From: Desulfomicrobium baculatum DSM 4028
GTDB lineage: Bacteria; Desulfobacterota; Desulfovibrionia; Desulfovibrionales; Desulfomicrobiaceae
DNA: 64,000 bases
Direction of reading: 5' to 3'
Assembly (NCBI RefSeq): GCF_000023225.1
Contig: NC_013173.1
Location: 3,412,501-3,476,500 of the forward strand
The translations under genes and the position numbers were made by a program. Positions within the stretch are counted from its first letter, which is position 1. Each line of letters begins with the position of its first letter. The notes below the pieces were generated by a model. The model did not search any database and was not told where the DNA came from. It was given only the letters and a program-made list of their open reading frames with translations. Shown one piece after another: positions 17,371 through 26,623 of the stretch.

Positions 17371-18713
17371 CCGCTGACCTGGACGGCACCCTGCATCTGC
17401 TGGCCGGTCTGCAGCCAGCGCAAGCCTACGGCAAGGTGACCAAGGTCGTGGGGCTTGTGGCCGAGGGACGGGGCATCAAGGCCCCGCTCGGCTCTGTCTG
17501 CCAGCTTCTGCCTGACGATACCGGCAAACAGGTCATCAACGCCGAGGTGGTCGGTTTTCGCGACGACGTCATGCTACTCATGCCCTATGGCGAAATGCGC
17601 GGCATCCGCCCGGGGAGCCTCATCCGCAACACCAGCACCCCGCCTGTTTTCCCGGTCGGCAATCGCTACCTCGGGCAGGCAGTGGACGCCTTCGGGCAGT
17701 CCCTTGATCCGGAAAAATCCATTTTTCCGGCCCGCTACAACCCGTTGCACGCCGACCCGCCAAATCCATTGACCAGACCGCGCATCACCGAACCCCTCGA
17801 CGTCGGGGTCCGAGCAGTCAACGGCCTTTTGACCCTGGGCAAGGGGCAGCGCGTCGGAATCATGGCCGGTTCGGGGGTGGGCAAAAGCACCCTCATGGGC
17901 ATGTTTGCCCGGTATACGTCGGCCGAGGTCAACGTCATCGGGCTTATTGGCGAACGTGGCCGTGAAGTCGTGGATTTTATCGAAAAAGACCTGGGACCGG
18001 AAGGTTTGGCCAAATCCGTGCTCATCGTGGCCACCTCGGACCAGGGCCCGCTGGTGCGAATGCGCGCGGCCTATGCGGCCACGGCCATGGCGGAATTTTT
18101 TCGTGACGAGGGTAAAGACGTGCTGCTCATGATGGACTCGGTAACCCGCTTCGCCATGGCGGCCCGCGAGGTCGGCCTTGCGGCCGGCGAACCGCCCACC
18201 ACCCGGGGATACACGCCGACGGTCTTCTCGCACCTGCCGCGCCTGCTCGAACGCGCCGGGCGCTCGTCCAAAGGGAGCATCACCGGCATTTACACCGTGC
18301 TGGTTGAAGGCGACGACTTCAACGAACCCGTGGCCGACGCGGTCCGCTCCATCCTCGACGGTCACATCGTGCTGACGCGAGACCTCGCCGATCAGGGGCA
18401 CTACCCTTCCATCGACGTGTTAAAAAGCGTCAGCCGACTGGCGCCCGACGTCACCCCAGCGCCCGTCATCGCCGCCGGGCGTGACCTGATCCGCATGATG
18501 GCCACCTTTCAGCGGGTCGAGGACATGGTCAACATCGGGGCCTACGCGGCCGGTTCGAATCCGGAAATCGACCAGGCCCTGAACATGGTCCATCCTATCC
18601 GCGCCTTCCTGCAGCAGAGCGTCGAAGAACGCTCCACCCTGGATCAGGCTTTTGAGGACCTCAAAAAGCTCACGGGCAGAAATCTTCCCAAATCCGTCAA
18701 ACCCCGCACTTAA
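17367..18713 (+). CDS. fliI: Flagellum-specific ATPase FliI
   Basis: A 448-residue F1-beta-like ATPase with Walker A GSGVGKST at about 168-175, the GERGREV motif and Walker B region DVLLMMDSVTRFAMAAREV. The C-terminus carries the SKGSITGIYTVLVEGDD export-ATPase signature. It energises the flagellar type III export apparatus. ATGA overlap with fliH. Its stop codon shares the palindrome TTAA (18710-18713) with the stop of the convergent GspE-type gene. Confidence 0.97.
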   Translation: MTADLDGTLHLLAGLQPAQAYGKVTKVVGLVAEGRGIKAPLGSVCQLLPDDTGKQVINAEVVGFRDDVMLLMPYGEMRGIRPGSLIRNTSTPPVFPVGNRYLGQAVDAFGQSLDPEKSIFPARYNPLHADPPNPLTRPRITEPLDVGVRAVNGLLTLGKGQRVGIMAGSGVGKSTLMGMFARYTSAEVNVIGLIGERGREVVDFIEKDLGPEGLAKSVLIVATSDQGPLVRMRAAYAATAMAEFFRDEGKDVLLMMDSVTRFAMAAREVGLAAGEPPTTRGYTPTVFSHLPRLLERAGRSSKGSITGIYTVLVEGDDFNEPVADAVRSILDGHIVLTRDLADQGHYPSIDVLKSVSRLAPDVTPAPVIAAGRDLIRMMATFQRVEDMVNIGAYAAGSNPEIDQALNMVHPIRAFLQQSVEERSTLDQAFEDLKKLTGRNLPKSVKPRT

Positions 18714-20494
18714 TCGACGGAACCTCCTGCCACGCGCAGAACCTCTTCCACCGTGGTCACACCTTGCACGACCCTGGCCATGCCGTCGTCAAACAGGGAC
18801 CGAACCCCTTTTTTACGCACCATTGCGCGCAGATCGCCCAGGTCGATGTTCTTGCGGATGGCGTCCTTGACCTCCGTGTCATAGGGCAGGATCTCAAAGA
18901 TGCCGGTTCGCCCGTAATACCCCGTCTGGCGGCAGTGGTCGCACCCGCGGCCCTTCCACAACAGTTGTTCCGGCTGGATGTAGCTGTCCAGTCCCAGGGC
19001 CTTTATCTCCTCGTAATCGGGCTTGTACTGCACCTTGCAGTGCAGACAGATGTTACGCACCAGGCGCTGGGCGATGCAGCCGATGACGGCCGCATTGATG
19101 AGATAGGCGTCAAGGCCCAGATCGAGCAGGCGGGTCAGGGCCGCGCTGGCGTCGTTGGTGTGCAGGGTCGAGAAGACGATATGCCCGGTCAGGGCCGATT
19201 GCATGGCCTGCTCGGCGGTCTCCAGGTCGCGCATCTCACCGATCATGATGATGTCGGGGTCCTGACGCAGGATGTGCCGCAGCATCTGCCCGAAGGTCAC
19301 CCCGATTTTCGTCTGCACGCCGATCTGATTGAAATCATCCACCACCATCTCGATGGGATCTTCGAGCGTGACCACGTTGACCTGCGGGTTGGCCAGCACC
19401 TTCAGGGTCGAATACAGCGTGGTCGATTTGCCGCTCCCCGTGGGGCCGGTGACGAGAATCAGCCCGTACGTCTTGTTCAGAAACGTGCTGTAGGTCGCAT
19501 AATGGTCAGGGCCCATGCCCAGCTCTTCGAGATTCTTGAGCGTGCTGTCGCTGGAAAGGAGCCGCAGCACCATCTTCTCGCCAAAGGCCACGGGAATGGT
19601 CGAAACGCGCACGTCCGTCGGCACTCCCGCCAAAACCAGCTGCACGCGTCCGTCCTGGGGCCTGCGCTTCTCGGAAATATCGAGTCGGCTCATCCCCTTC
19701 AAACGGTTTATCATGGCCAGATGCACGGTCATGGGCAGGCGGTGCAGGTCGTGCAGAATGCCGTCGATACGAAATCGGATCAGCGCAAAATCCCTTTTGG
19801 GCTCGATGTGAATGTCGCTGGCGCGCTCACGCAGGGCCGAGCGCAACAGATAATCCACGGCCTTGATGATGTGCCGATGGGATTCGGGGTCGGATTTTTC
19901 CGAGACCTTGACCCGCGCTTCGAGATTGCCGATCTCGCTGGAGTCCATGAACTCGATCTGCGCGGCCTGAATGGCGGTGCGAAATTGATAATAGTCGTCA
20001 ATGAGGCGGTTTATGTCCTGCCGGGTGCTCAGGAAAACCTTGTAGGGCAGATCGCTGACCCGCTCCATGTCCTGCCACAGCTCCGGGCGGAAAGGATTGA
20101 AGACGGCCAGCTCCAGCTCGCCATCGCGGATCATGATCGGAACCAGGGTATTCATGCGGGCGAAGCTCTCGGAGATGGTCTTGGTGGTCACCTCCAGATC
20201 CAGGTCAAAGGGGTCGACCCGTCGAAATTCAAGCCCCTCCCGCCAGGCGACGGCTTTGAGGATGACATCCTCCGTGATGCGCGATTCCGGATGCCCGGCC
20301 TCACTGGACGGCTTGCGGATGTTGAAACGGATCAGGTCGTCGATTCCGTCCGGCCCTTCCACATCGATCCCGTTCTTGACGGCGTGGTCCATGATGATCT
20401 TGGCTTGCGCCTCGCTTATCTCGCCCGCAGCGGTCAAAACTTCCAGCAGGTACGTTAAAGAGTAGAGTATTCGCCTGGTGTTGAAATTATCCAT
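18710..20494 (-). CDS. GspE/PilB-family type II secretion / type IV pilus assembly ATPase
   Basis: A 594-residue protein. The N-terminus (to about 170) is a GspE-N (MshEN-like) domain. The ATPase core has Walker [11 protein letters not shown] (near residue 350), Asp box and Walker B ([19 protein letters not shown]), His box ([15 protein letters not shown]) and a tetracysteine zinc module (CLHCKVQY...CDHCRQTG). It would power assembly of a pilus or pseudopilus from the cytoplasmic face. No pilin or other secretion genes flank it, so the system is not identified. The start at 20494 overlaps the end of rfaE2 by 8 nt. Confidence 0.92.
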   Translation of the reverse strand: MDNFNTRRILYSLTYLLEVLTAAGEISEAQAKIIMDHAVKNGIDVEGPDGIDDLIRFNIRKPSSEAGHPESRITEDVILKAVAWREGLEFRRVDPFDLDLEVTTKTISESFARMNTLVPIMIRDGELELAVFNPFRPELWQDMERVSDLPYKVFLSTRQDINRLIDDYYQFRTAIQAAQIEFMDSSEIGNLEARVKVSEKSDPESHRHIIKAVDYLLRSALRERASDIHIEPKRDFALIRFRIDGILHDLHRLPMTVHLAMINRLKGMSRLDISEKRRPQDGRVQLVLAGVPTDVRVSTIPVAFGEKMVLRLLSSDSTLKNLEELGMGPDHYATYSTFLNKTYGLILVTGPTGSGKSTTLYSTLKVLANPQVNVVTLEDPIEMVVDDFNQIGVQTKIGVTFGQMLRHILRQDPDIIMIGEMRDLETAEQAMQSALTGHIVFSTLHTNDASAALTRLLDLGLDAYLINAAVIGCIAQRLVRNICLHCKVQYKPDYEEIKALGLDSYIQPEQLLWKGRGCDHCRQTGYYGRTGIFEILPYDTEVKDAIRKNIDLGDLRAMVRKKGVRSLFDDGMARVVQGVTTVEEVLRVAGGSVD

Positions 20495-20972
20495 TTCCCA
20501 CGCTCCCGTGCATGGCCACAATGCGTTCCACTGTTCCCGTGGTCGAATATCCGGTCAGCAACGGAATGGAACAGACCGTCCCTCCCGCCGCTTCCACCAC
20601 ATCCCTGCCGACTATCCGGTCCACGCTCCAGTCCCCGCCTTTGACCAGCACGTCGGGTCGGACTTTCTTGATGAGTTCAAGAGGCGTATCCTCTTCAAAA
20701 AGTATGACGAAATCCACGCAGGCCAGGGCCGCCAGGACCCGCGCCCTGCTCTGCTGGTCGTTGATTGGCCGCAACGCGCCCTTCAGCCGCCTGACAGAAG
20801 CGTCGCTGTTGAGGCCGACGACCAGACAGGCGCCCATGCTCCTGGCCCGTTCCAGATAATCCACATGGCCCGGATGGATGATGTCGAAGCATCCGTTGGT
20901 GAAGACGACCTTGCCGCCGTCGCCGGGTCTTTCAATTTGCTCGGGTGATGTAATTTTTTGCTCGGTATTCAT
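20487..20972 (-). CDS. rfaE2: D-glycero-beta-D-manno-heptose 1-phosphate adenylyltransferase (RfaE2/HldE C-terminal domain)
   Basis: A 161-residue nucleotidyltransferase with [20 protein letters not shown] (HPGH is the HxGH motif), [12 protein letters not shown], and KGGDW followed by a C-terminal ISTT-like segment ([11 protein letters not shown]). It transfers AMP to heptose 1-phosphate in the synthesis of ADP-heptose for the lipopolysaccharide core. In many bacteria it is fused to the kinase RfaE1; here the kinase is separate, 7 kb away at 27505-28515. No strong ribosome site precedes ATG 20972; an in-frame ATG at 21014 is possible. Confidence 0.93.
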   Translation of the reverse strand: MNTEQKITSPEQIERPGDGGKVVFTNGCFDIIHPGHVDYLERARSMGACLVVGLNSDASVRRLKGALRPINDQQSRARVLAALACVDFVILFEEDTPLELIKKVRPDVLVKGGDWSVDRIVGRDVVEAAGGTVCSIPLLTGYSTTGTVERIVAMHGSVGNG

Positions 20973-21012
20973 CGATTCTTGTGGGTTTGACGTATGCCAA
21001 GGGGTGCCGTAC

Positions 21013-21744
21013 ATGACGCGAAAAATGAGTACGGGATGTGCAATGTCCAAAAGCTGGCTCAAATCCAAACATGATTCCTTTGTACGCGATGTCCTGCGCG
21101 ACTTCTGCCAGATTGCCAGTGCTTTGGAAAACCATTTTTCCGAGTATGATGCAACCGGCTCCGTGAGCTTCCATTTTTTTGACGACATGCTGGGGCGCCA
21201 AAACAGCAAGGGTCTGCTCTGGAGGCTCAAAGACACCTCCCATCTGCTTTTTCGCAACGAAGATCGGACCTCGTTCGCAGTTTTCGGCGAATACCTGGAC
21301 TGGGCGCTGGGGTACATCTTCCATGAGTGCATCAAGCTTAAAGAGGACGCGTACCAGCAGATGAACTACAAACCACGCTTCAAACAATTGCAGCAGGTTG
21401 TAGGGCTGACCCCGGAAGAACAGCACATCGGATCGGAACTTTATGCGGTCATCAGGCAGACATCGGAAAGCATCGAGCGTGAAGTTCGCCGCATCCGTTT
21501 TATTATCTTTCATTGCAAACGCCTTTTCATCCTCTATCTTCCCCTCCATCATGATAACCCGTTACTGGCCCGCTTTCTTTACGCGCAAACCGATCTCGTT
21601 CATGGGGTGTTCAAAGGTTATGCAGAGGAACTGATTCACGCTATTTACACAGAGGGAACGCACCGCATGTACACTCTGGCAGCGCAATCTCTGGAGGACG
21701 GGGGATGGATCGACGAAGCCGCCACAGCCAGAAAATTTCTGTAA
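21013..21744 (+). CDS. Uncharacterised soluble, helix-rich protein
   Basis: A 243-residue protein I do not recognise. It is mostly predicted helical by eye, rich in aromatic and basic residues, with no signal peptide or clear membrane helix, and contains [20 protein letters not shown] and [20 protein letters not shown]. Start at ATG 21013 is favoured by AAGGGG 8 nt upstream; ATGs at 21025 and 21043 are alternatives. It is divergent from rfaE2 across only 40 bp and precedes a lipoprotein gene. Function unknown. Confidence 0.75.
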   Translation: MTRKMSTGCAMSKSWLKSKHDSFVRDVLRDFCQIASALENHFSEYDATGSVSFHFFDDMLGRQNSKGLLWRLKDTSHLLFRNEDRTSFAVFGEYLDWALGYIFHECIKLKEDAYQQMNYKPRFKQLQQVVGLTPEEQHIGSELYAVIRQTSESIEREVRRIRFIIFHCKRLFILYLPLHHDNPLLARFLYAQTDLVHGVFKGYAEELIHAIYTEGTHRMYTLAAQSLEDGGWIDEAATARKFL

Positions 21745-21848
21745 TGGCCAGGCTTCTAAAAAAATACTTGATCTCACTGCCGATGGTGCTAAATTTCCAA
21801 AACAAGAACTTCGATTCACAATCTTAACGTTTTCAAAGGATTACACAC

Positions 21849-22379
21849 ATGCGCTATCTTAAACTGATTCTTGTGGCATTGCTGCTTTCTTCTTGGGGTT
21901 GCGCTACTTTAAGCGACACCACGACCGAAGATCCGGGGCTTGCTCCGACTCAAAACAGTTTCTTCTATGATTTCAAAGACATTCGCGTTCCAGAGGAAAT
22001 GGAGATTCAAACCGACAAATCCATCATCTCCCCCTCGGACAGTGGCAAATACGGCACCATGGTCTTTCGTGGCCGGGCTGAACCCATTTCTCTTTTCGAC
22101 TTTTTTTTCAACAGCATGCCCAAAGACGGATGGAGCCTGGTCACCTACCAGAAATATCAGCGCTTTCACATGGTTTTTACAAAAGAGAATCGCGTCTGCA
22201 TGATCACGATCGAAGAAAGTCCCATGTGGTACACGTGGCTTGAGATCAAGGTCTCTCCCAAGGTTGCAGGCAGCGCTGAACCGGCATACCCCACGGGCAC
22301 TCAGCCCCTTACCGATCCGTACCAGACCTACCCGTCTTCGGGGTCCGGCATGGACTCTGAAAGGACGTTGTCGCAGTGA
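21849..22379 (+). CDS. Small outer-membrane-type lipoprotein of unknown function
   Basis: A 176-residue protein with a lipoprotein signal peptide: basic start (MRYLK), hydrophobic core, and lipobox LSSWGC with Cys18. The mature part (FYDFKDIRVPEEMEIQTDK, FDFFFNSMPKDGWSLV) resembles small lipoproteins seen near coaBC in this group, but I cannot name the family with certainty. The tail is rich in Pro, Thr and Ser. AAAGGA precedes the ATG. Its TGA overlaps the GTG of coaBC, so the two are translationally coupled. Confidence 0.85.
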   Translation: MRYLKLILVALLLSSWGCATLSDTTTEDPGLAPTQNSFFYDFKDIRVPEEMEIQTDKSIISPSDSGKYGTMVFRGRAEPISLFDFFFNSMPKDGWSLVTYQKYQRFHMVFTKENRVCMITIEESPMWYTWLEIKVSPKVAGSAEPAYPTGTQPLTDPYQTYPSSGSGMDSERTLSQ

Positions 22380-23587
22380 TTCCCGCGCACTACCAGTTTG
22401 ACACGTTTCACGGGAAACGTATTCACCTTGGAATCACCGGTTCCATTGCAGCGTACAAGGCCCTGGATCTGACCAGGGCCTTTTTGCATTTGCACCTGCA
22501 AGTCGGTGTGACCCTGACCGAATCGGCGCGCAAATTCGTAACCGAACTCTCCTTCAAGGCTCTCGGAGCCGACCCGCTCTACACCGACATGTTTGCCGCA
22601 GGCGCAGATTTCGACCATCTCGAGCCTTCCGTAGCCGACGCTTTTCTGGTTGTTCCAGCCACTGCGAACATCATCGCAAAAATGTCGTGCGGCATCGCAG
22701 ACGATCTGCTCAGCTGCCAGCTTCTGGCCTACGCCGGCCCTGTGCTGGTGGCCCCGGCCATGAACCCGCGCATGTGGAGCGCGCCGGCAACCCGGCACAA
22801 CTGGTCTGTGCTGGGTGAACGCGGCATCACGCGCATTGAACCCGAGTGCGGCAACGTGGCCTGCGGCGACACCGGCCAAGGCAGGCTTGCCGCTTTGGAT
22901 GAAATCTTCATTCACACTCTGGCCGCGCTTTCTCCACAAGATCTGCGCGGCAAAAAAATCATGCTCACTCTCGGACCCACCCGGGAATACTTCGACAAGG
23001 CCCGCTTCTGGTCCAATCCTTCAAGCGGAATAATGGGTGCGAGCCTGGCTATCGCCGCGGCCCTGCGCGGTGCTGAAGTCACCGCCATCACCGGCCCGGT
23101 GGATATCGCCCTGCCTTCCTTGATCAAACGCGTCCCAGTGGTCACGGCCCGTGACATGTTTGAAGCCGCCACGGATATTTTCCCATCTCAGGACATCGGC
23201 TGCTTCACAGCCGCGGTGGCTGATTTTCGTCCCCCATCCTGCCCCACGGGCAAATACAAAAAAAACGGGGGCCCCCTAAGCCTGACCTTCGATGCAAACC
23301 CGGACATCCTTGCGACCTTAAGCACCGCCAAAAAATCTTGGCAACAAACCATTGGTTTTGCTGCCGAATCTCAGGATCTTGAACACAACGCGGCGCTCAA
23401 ATTGCGCAAAAAAAATCTTGATCTGCTCATCGCCAATCCCATAGACGAAGCCGGTGCCGGCTTTGCCGCAGCCACCAACAGAGTTTTGGTCATGGACCGC
23501 CACGGTAGACAAGAAGCTTGGCCGCAACTGCCCAAAACGGAAATCGCCTGGAGGATCTGGGATTGGATCTCAATGAACACACCCTGA
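22376..23587 (+). CDS. coaBC: Bifunctional phosphopantothenoylcysteine decarboxylase / phosphopantothenate-cysteine ligase
   Basis: A 403-residue protein starting with GTG. The N-terminal CoaC flavoprotein half has GITGSIAAYKALDL, VPATANIIAKMSCGIADDLL and the PxMNxxMW motif (PAMNPRMW). The C-terminal CoaB half has LTLGPTREYFDKARFWSN-PSSG and the AAVADF segment. It makes phosphopantetheine precursor in coenzyme A synthesis. A parS-like palindrome lies inside the coding sequence at 22405-22418 (codons for TFHGK). The gene overlaps the next one. Confidence 0.95.
   Translation: MIPAHYQFDTFHGKRIHLGITGSIAAYKALDLTRAFLHLHLQVGVTLTESARKFVTELSFKALGADPLYTDMFAAGADFDHLEPSVADAFLVVPATANIIAKMSCGIADDLLSCQLLAYAGPVLVAPAMNPRMWSAPATRHNWSVLGERGITRIEPECGNVACGDTGQGRLAALDEIFIHTLAALSPQDLRGKKIMLTLGPTREYFDKARFWSNPSSGIMGASLAIAAALRGAEVTAITGPVDIALPSLIKRVPVVTARDMFEAATDIFPSQDIGCFTAAVADFRPPSCPTGKYKKNGGPLSLTFDANPDILATLSTAKKSWQQTIGFAAESQDLEHNAALKLRKKNLDLLIANPIDEAGAGFAAATNRVLVMDRHGRQEAWPQLPKTEIAWRIWDWISMNTP
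22405..22418. promoter_or_regulatory. parS-like site 1 (inside coaBC)
   Basis: GTTTCACGGGAAAC, extended to the near-palindrome ACGTTTCACGGGAAACGT at 22403-22420. It differs from the classical parS core GTTTCACGTGAAAC by one central base. Identical 14-mers occur at 23784 and 27805, all within 5.5 kb around parA and parB. Confidence 0.75.
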
Positions 23588-24177
23588 CTGAAGCCCAGCG
23601 CACCTTGAAACGCCTCGGCATCACCCACCTCCTGCGCCCGCCCGTTGCGGTGCAGGAGGAGATCCTGCCCGCATCCGACGTACCGCAAGCTGCGCCCCAG
23701 CCCGAACCACCTCTTCAGAATCAGTTGGCACAAAAGCCCGCAGCTAAGGCGAATGAACCGCTTCCGCTGTTGCTGCGGTCATTGTTTCACGGGAAACAAT
23801 CACCTGTACGCACAATGTGGTGCTATGCCGGTTTTTACCAGGATATGCAGGAAGCAACCAATCCCCCCCGTCTGGTTGTTTTCAAAAAAATACAGGAATC
23901 CGTCTGTCAGCACCTCCGCTGGCAAATTAAGGACATCTGCTCCTGGCCGACCGATCTTGACCTTAGCACTTTTCGCAAAGGTTTCGAATTTTTTAATCCA
24001 GGCCTGATCCTCCTCTTCCAAACCGACCAGGCCGTACATGACCAGTCAAGCAGCCTGGACGCTCAGCTTCTGAAGCAGACAACCCATCGCGTTGTCACCC
24101 TGCCGAGTCTTGATGAAATGGCGCGGGGCAACCAGAACGTCAAAAATGAAGCCTGGAAAATTCTGCAGACAGTATAG
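23563..24177 (+). CDS. Uncharacterised protein between coaBC and the epimerase gene
   Basis: A 204-residue protein from a TTG at 23563 that has GGAGGA 7-8 nt upstream; the frame also extends to another TTG at 23518 inside coaBC. It begins LDLNEHTLTEAQRTLKRLGI, has a Pro/Ala/Gln-rich linker at about 35-65, then a compact alpha/beta-looking part (PPRLVVFKKIQESV, NPGLILLFQTDQ, HRVVTLPSLDEMA). I do not recognise the family. A parS-like site at 23784-23797 lies within it, so part of its sequence may be constrained at DNA level. Confidence 0.7.
   Translation: MDLNEHTLTEAQRTLKRLGITHLLRPPVAVQEEILPASDVPQAAPQPEPPLQNQLAQKPAAKANEPLPLLLRSLFHGKQSPVRTMWCYAGFYQDMQEATNPPRLVVFKKIQESVCQHLRWQIKDICSWPTDLDLSTFRKGFEFFNPGLILLFQTDQAVHDQSSSLDAQLLKQTTHRVVTLPSLDEMARGNQNVKNEAWKILQTV
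23784..23797. promoter_or_regulatory. parS-like site 2 (inside the uncharacterised gene)
   Basis: GTTTCACGGGAAAC inside the 20-bp near-palindrome ATTGTTTCACGGGAAACAAT (23781-23800), which has only one mismatch between arms. It is the best-formed copy of the cluster. Confidence 0.8.
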
Positions 24178-24288
24178 CTTCGGGTCTCATCCATGCCTGA
24201 AACAACGTGACGTATAAAAAAGCAGGCGCATAACTCAAATTCCGTATTGCCCACCAATCAGCCTTAGGTTAGGTCATTTTCATATTTT

Positions 24289-24302
24289 GTTTCACATGGA
24301 GC
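24289..24302. promoter_or_regulatory. Degenerate parS-like site upstream of the epimerase gene
   Basis: GTTTCACATGGAGC keeps the full left arm but matches the canonical core GTTTCACGTGAAAC at only 11 of 14 positions. It lies 6 bp before the epimerase start codon and overlaps its ribosome-binding site (GGAG), so ParB binding here would affect expression. Weak candidate. Confidence 0.35.
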
Positions 24303-24307
24303 ATTGC

Positions 24308-25315
24308 ATGAAAATTCTTATCACTGGTGCGGCGGGATTTATCGGTTTTCACCTCGCGAGGCGCTTTCTCGCCACCGGAACCTCCGTATTCGGCCTCGAC
24401 AATCTCAATGATTACTACTCGGTTGAATTGAAAAAAGACCGTCTGAAGCTGCTGCAGCAGGACGCGAATTTTCATTTCGAACCCATCGATCTGGCCGATG
24501 GCGCCGCGCTGGATGCCTATTTCAAGGCCAATAAATTCACTCACGTTGTCAATCTCGCGGCCCAGGCGGGGGTCCGCTACTCACTCTTGAATCCTAAATC
24601 CTACATTGATTCCAACATAGTAGGCTTTGCCAACCTTCTGGAATGCTGCCGCCACAACGACACGAAGCATCTGGTTTACGCATCGTCGAGTTCTGTCTAC
24701 GGACTGAACACATCCATGCCCTTTTCGGTTCACGATAATGTGGACCACCCGGTGAGCCTGTACGCCGCCAGCAAAAAATCAAACGAACTCATGGCGCACA
24801 CATATTCGTATCTGTACAAGCTGCCCACAACGGGCCTGCGCTTCTTTACGGTTTACGGCCCCTGGGGCCGCCCCGACATGGCCCTCTACCTCTTTACCAA
24901 AGCCATCTGCGAAAATAAGCCGATCAATGTCTTCAATCATGGCAAAATGCGCCGGGACTTCACCTACATCGACGACATCGTCGAGGGAGTGTTCCGCATT
25001 GTGAGCCATGTGCCCACCGGCAACCCGGACTGGGACGGCAAGAATCCCGATCCGAGCACGTCTCCTGCGCCCTACAAGCTCTACAATATCGGCAACAACA
25101 ACACTGTCGAGCTTGAACAGTTCATCACCGTGCTCGAAAACGCCCTTGGCCGGAAAGCCGTGCGGAACTACATGGATATTCAGCCCGGCGACGTGCCGGC
25201 GACCTATGCCAACATCGACGACTTGATCAAAGAAGTGGGATTCAAGCCCTCCACAAGCATTGAGGAAGGAATCGAAAAGTTCATCGCCTGGTACAAAGAT
25301 TATTACCGTCCATAG
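24308..25315 (+). CDS. NAD-dependent UDP-sugar epimerase (UDP-glucuronate 4-epimerase-like)
   Basis: A 335-residue extended short-chain dehydrogenase with the NAD-binding motif GAAGFIGFHLA (from about residue 7), the segment GLDNLNDYYSVELKKDRL and YxxxK catalytic pair in YAASKKSNEL. The motif LRFFTVYGPWGRPDMALYLF is typical of CapI/WbnF-type UDP-glucuronate 4-epimerases, which make UDP-galacturonate for surface polysaccharides. Substrate is inferred from family resemblance only. The start at 24308 has GGAG six nt upstream; 24287 is an in-frame alternative. Confidence 0.92.
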   Translation: MKILITGAAGFIGFHLARRFLATGTSVFGLDNLNDYYSVELKKDRLKLLQQDANFHFEPIDLADGAALDAYFKANKFTHVVNLAAQAGVRYSLLNPKSYIDSNIVGFANLLECCRHNDTKHLVYASSSSVYGLNTSMPFSVHDNVDHPVSLYAASKKSNELMAHTYSYLYKLPTTGLRFFTVYGPWGRPDMALYLFTKAICENKPINVFNHGKMRRDFTYIDDIVEGVFRIVSHVPTGNPDWDGKNPDPSTSPAPYKLYNIGNNNTVELEQFITVLENALGRKAVRNYMDIQPGDVPATYANIDDLIKEVGFKPSTSIEEGIEKFIAWYKDYYRP

Positions 25316-25328
25316 TTCCGCGTGAAAC
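25315..25328. promoter_or_regulatory. parS-like site immediately upstream of parA
   Basis: GTTCCGCGTGAAAC matches the classical core GTTTCACGTGAAAC at 12 of 14 positions, including the central CGTGAAAC. It covers the 3' end of the epimerase gene and lies 24 bp before the parA start, where ParB/Spo0J could autoregulate. Confidence 0.5.
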
Positions 25329-25351
25329 GACAGGATCAGGAGGGAAGACTT

Positions 25352-26140
25352 TTGGCGCAGACAATCGTTTTGGCAAATCAGAAGGGAGGGGTGGGCAAAA
25401 CCACCACCACCGTCAACCTGGCGGCATCATTGGCGGCAATGGAACAGCGGGTGCTCGTTATTGACTGCGATCCGCAAGCCAACGCATCAAGCGGGCTTGG
25501 CGTCGACGTCAGTAACGTGAAGAAATCGATCTATCAGGCGCTCTTTTCACCGGCTGAGGCCAGGACGGCCATTGTGGATTCGGACATGGAATTCCTGAAG
25601 ATTCTGCCCTCCACGCCAGACCTGGTGGGGGCAGAGATCGAACTGGGCGAAGAAAAAGACCGGGAATTCATCCTGCGCAGCATCGTGAAATTGCTGAGCC
25701 CGGAATACGATTACATCCTCATCGACTGCCCCCCTTCGCTGGGGCTCATCACCATCAACGCCTTGTGCGCGGCCAAGTGGCTGCTCGTTCCCCTGCAATG
25801 CGAATACTACGCCCTGGAAGGGATCGCGCAGCTCATGAAAACCTACACGCTGGTCAAGGAACGGCTGAACCCGGAGCTGGACATTCTGGGTATCCTTCTG
25901 ACCATGTTCGACAAACGCAACAAGCTCTCATTCATGGTCGAACGCGAGGTGCGCGACCATTTCAAAGAGCTTGTCTTCACAACTTCAATACCGAGAAACG
26001 TGCGCCTGTCCGAGGCGCCAAGCCATGGCCTGCCGGCCATACTTTACGATATCAGGTCCATGGGAACCCAGTCGTATATCGCGCTGGCCCAGGAACTGAT
26101 CGACAAGAAGATGGGTCAACCGCAGGCGCAGGAGGCCTGA
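25352..26140 (+). CDS. parA: Chromosome partitioning ATPase ParA (Soj)
   Basis: A 262-residue deviant-Walker ATPase: KGGVGKTT at 11-18, VIDCDPQANASSGLG, and IIDCPPSLGLITINAL. It binds DNA non-specifically when ATP-bound and moves ParB-parS complexes to segregate newly copied origins. The start was set at TTG 25352, 8 nt after AGGAGG, giving the usual ParA beginning MAQTIVLANQ; the in-frame GTG at 25322 falls inside the parS-like palindrome. parB follows after an opposed small gene. Confidence 0.97.
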   Translation: MAQTIVLANQKGGVGKTTTTVNLAASLAAMEQRVLVIDCDPQANASSGLGVDVSNVKKSIYQALFSPAEARTAIVDSDMEFLKILPSTPDLVGAEIELGEEKDREFILRSIVKLLSPEYDYILIDCPPSLGLITINALCAAKWLLVPLQCEYYALEGIAQLMKTYTLVKERLNPELDILGILLTMFDKRNKLSFMVEREVRDHFKELVFTTSIPRNVRLSEAPSHGLPAILYDIRSMGTQSYIALAQELIDKKMGQPQAQEA

Positions 26141-26526
26141 GGCGCGCAGGTCACGGTGACCTTGTCCTTGAAATGACGCTTGGTTATGCGCGATTTGCAG
26201 CCAACGCACTGGAATGCGAGCAGACCGCCCATGTTGGCGGCGCGCAACATGAACTTGCGGGGCTCATCGGCCTTCCAGTCCGCGGTACTTGCCCCGCAGG
26301 TTTCACAAGCCACGTCGGTGGGCAGCTCGTAACGAAGGTCCCAGTATTTTTCCAGAAGCTGCAGATCAGCCATGGGTTCGACGATAGTGTCTTCCGAAGG
26401 ATACAGTTTCTCAACCACGGAGAGGACGTGCTGACAAACATGCCGCCACATCTCTTCTTCGATAAAAACACCCTCGGGCTTACCCTTGGCATCAACAACG
26501 TATCTGATGGCCGTATCCTTGTTCAC
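26116..26526 (-). CDS. Small protein with two CxxC knuckles, between parA and parB
   Basis: A 136-residue protein on the opposite strand, whose end overlaps the parA tail by 25 nt. It carries CETCGAS and CVGCKSRI, probably a zinc-binding ribbon, after an acidic helical N-terminal half (EEEMWRHVCQHVLSVVEKLY). The start was chosen at GTG 26526, with GGAG 5 nt upstream; the frame extends to a TTG at 26556. I do not recognise a named family. Its position inside the par locus, against the direction of parA and parB, is unusual. Confidence 0.7.
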   Translation of the reverse strand: MNKDTAIRYVVDAKGKPEGVFIEEEMWRHVCQHVLSVVEKLYPSEDTIVEPMADLQLLEKYWDLRYELPTDVACETCGASTADWKADEPRKFMLRAANMGGLLAFQCVGCKSRITKRHFKDKVTVTCAPQASCACG

Positions 26527-26549
26527 TGTGACTCCGGAAGTTGAAGGTT

Positions 26550-26577
26550 TTGACAATTACCTGTCAGTAAATACGAA
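26550..26577 (+). promoter_or_regulatory. Possible sigma-70 promoter for parB
   Basis: TTGACA at 26550-26555, a 16-bp spacer and TACGAA at 26572-26577, about 45 bp before the parB start. The -35 is perfect, the -10 is weak. It would allow parB and rfaE1 to be transcribed apart from parA. Confidence 0.35.
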
Positions 26578-26623
26578 TCGCCAAGGGTCAACGTCCCTTG
26601 ACGCAAACATCCGCGGGTAAATT

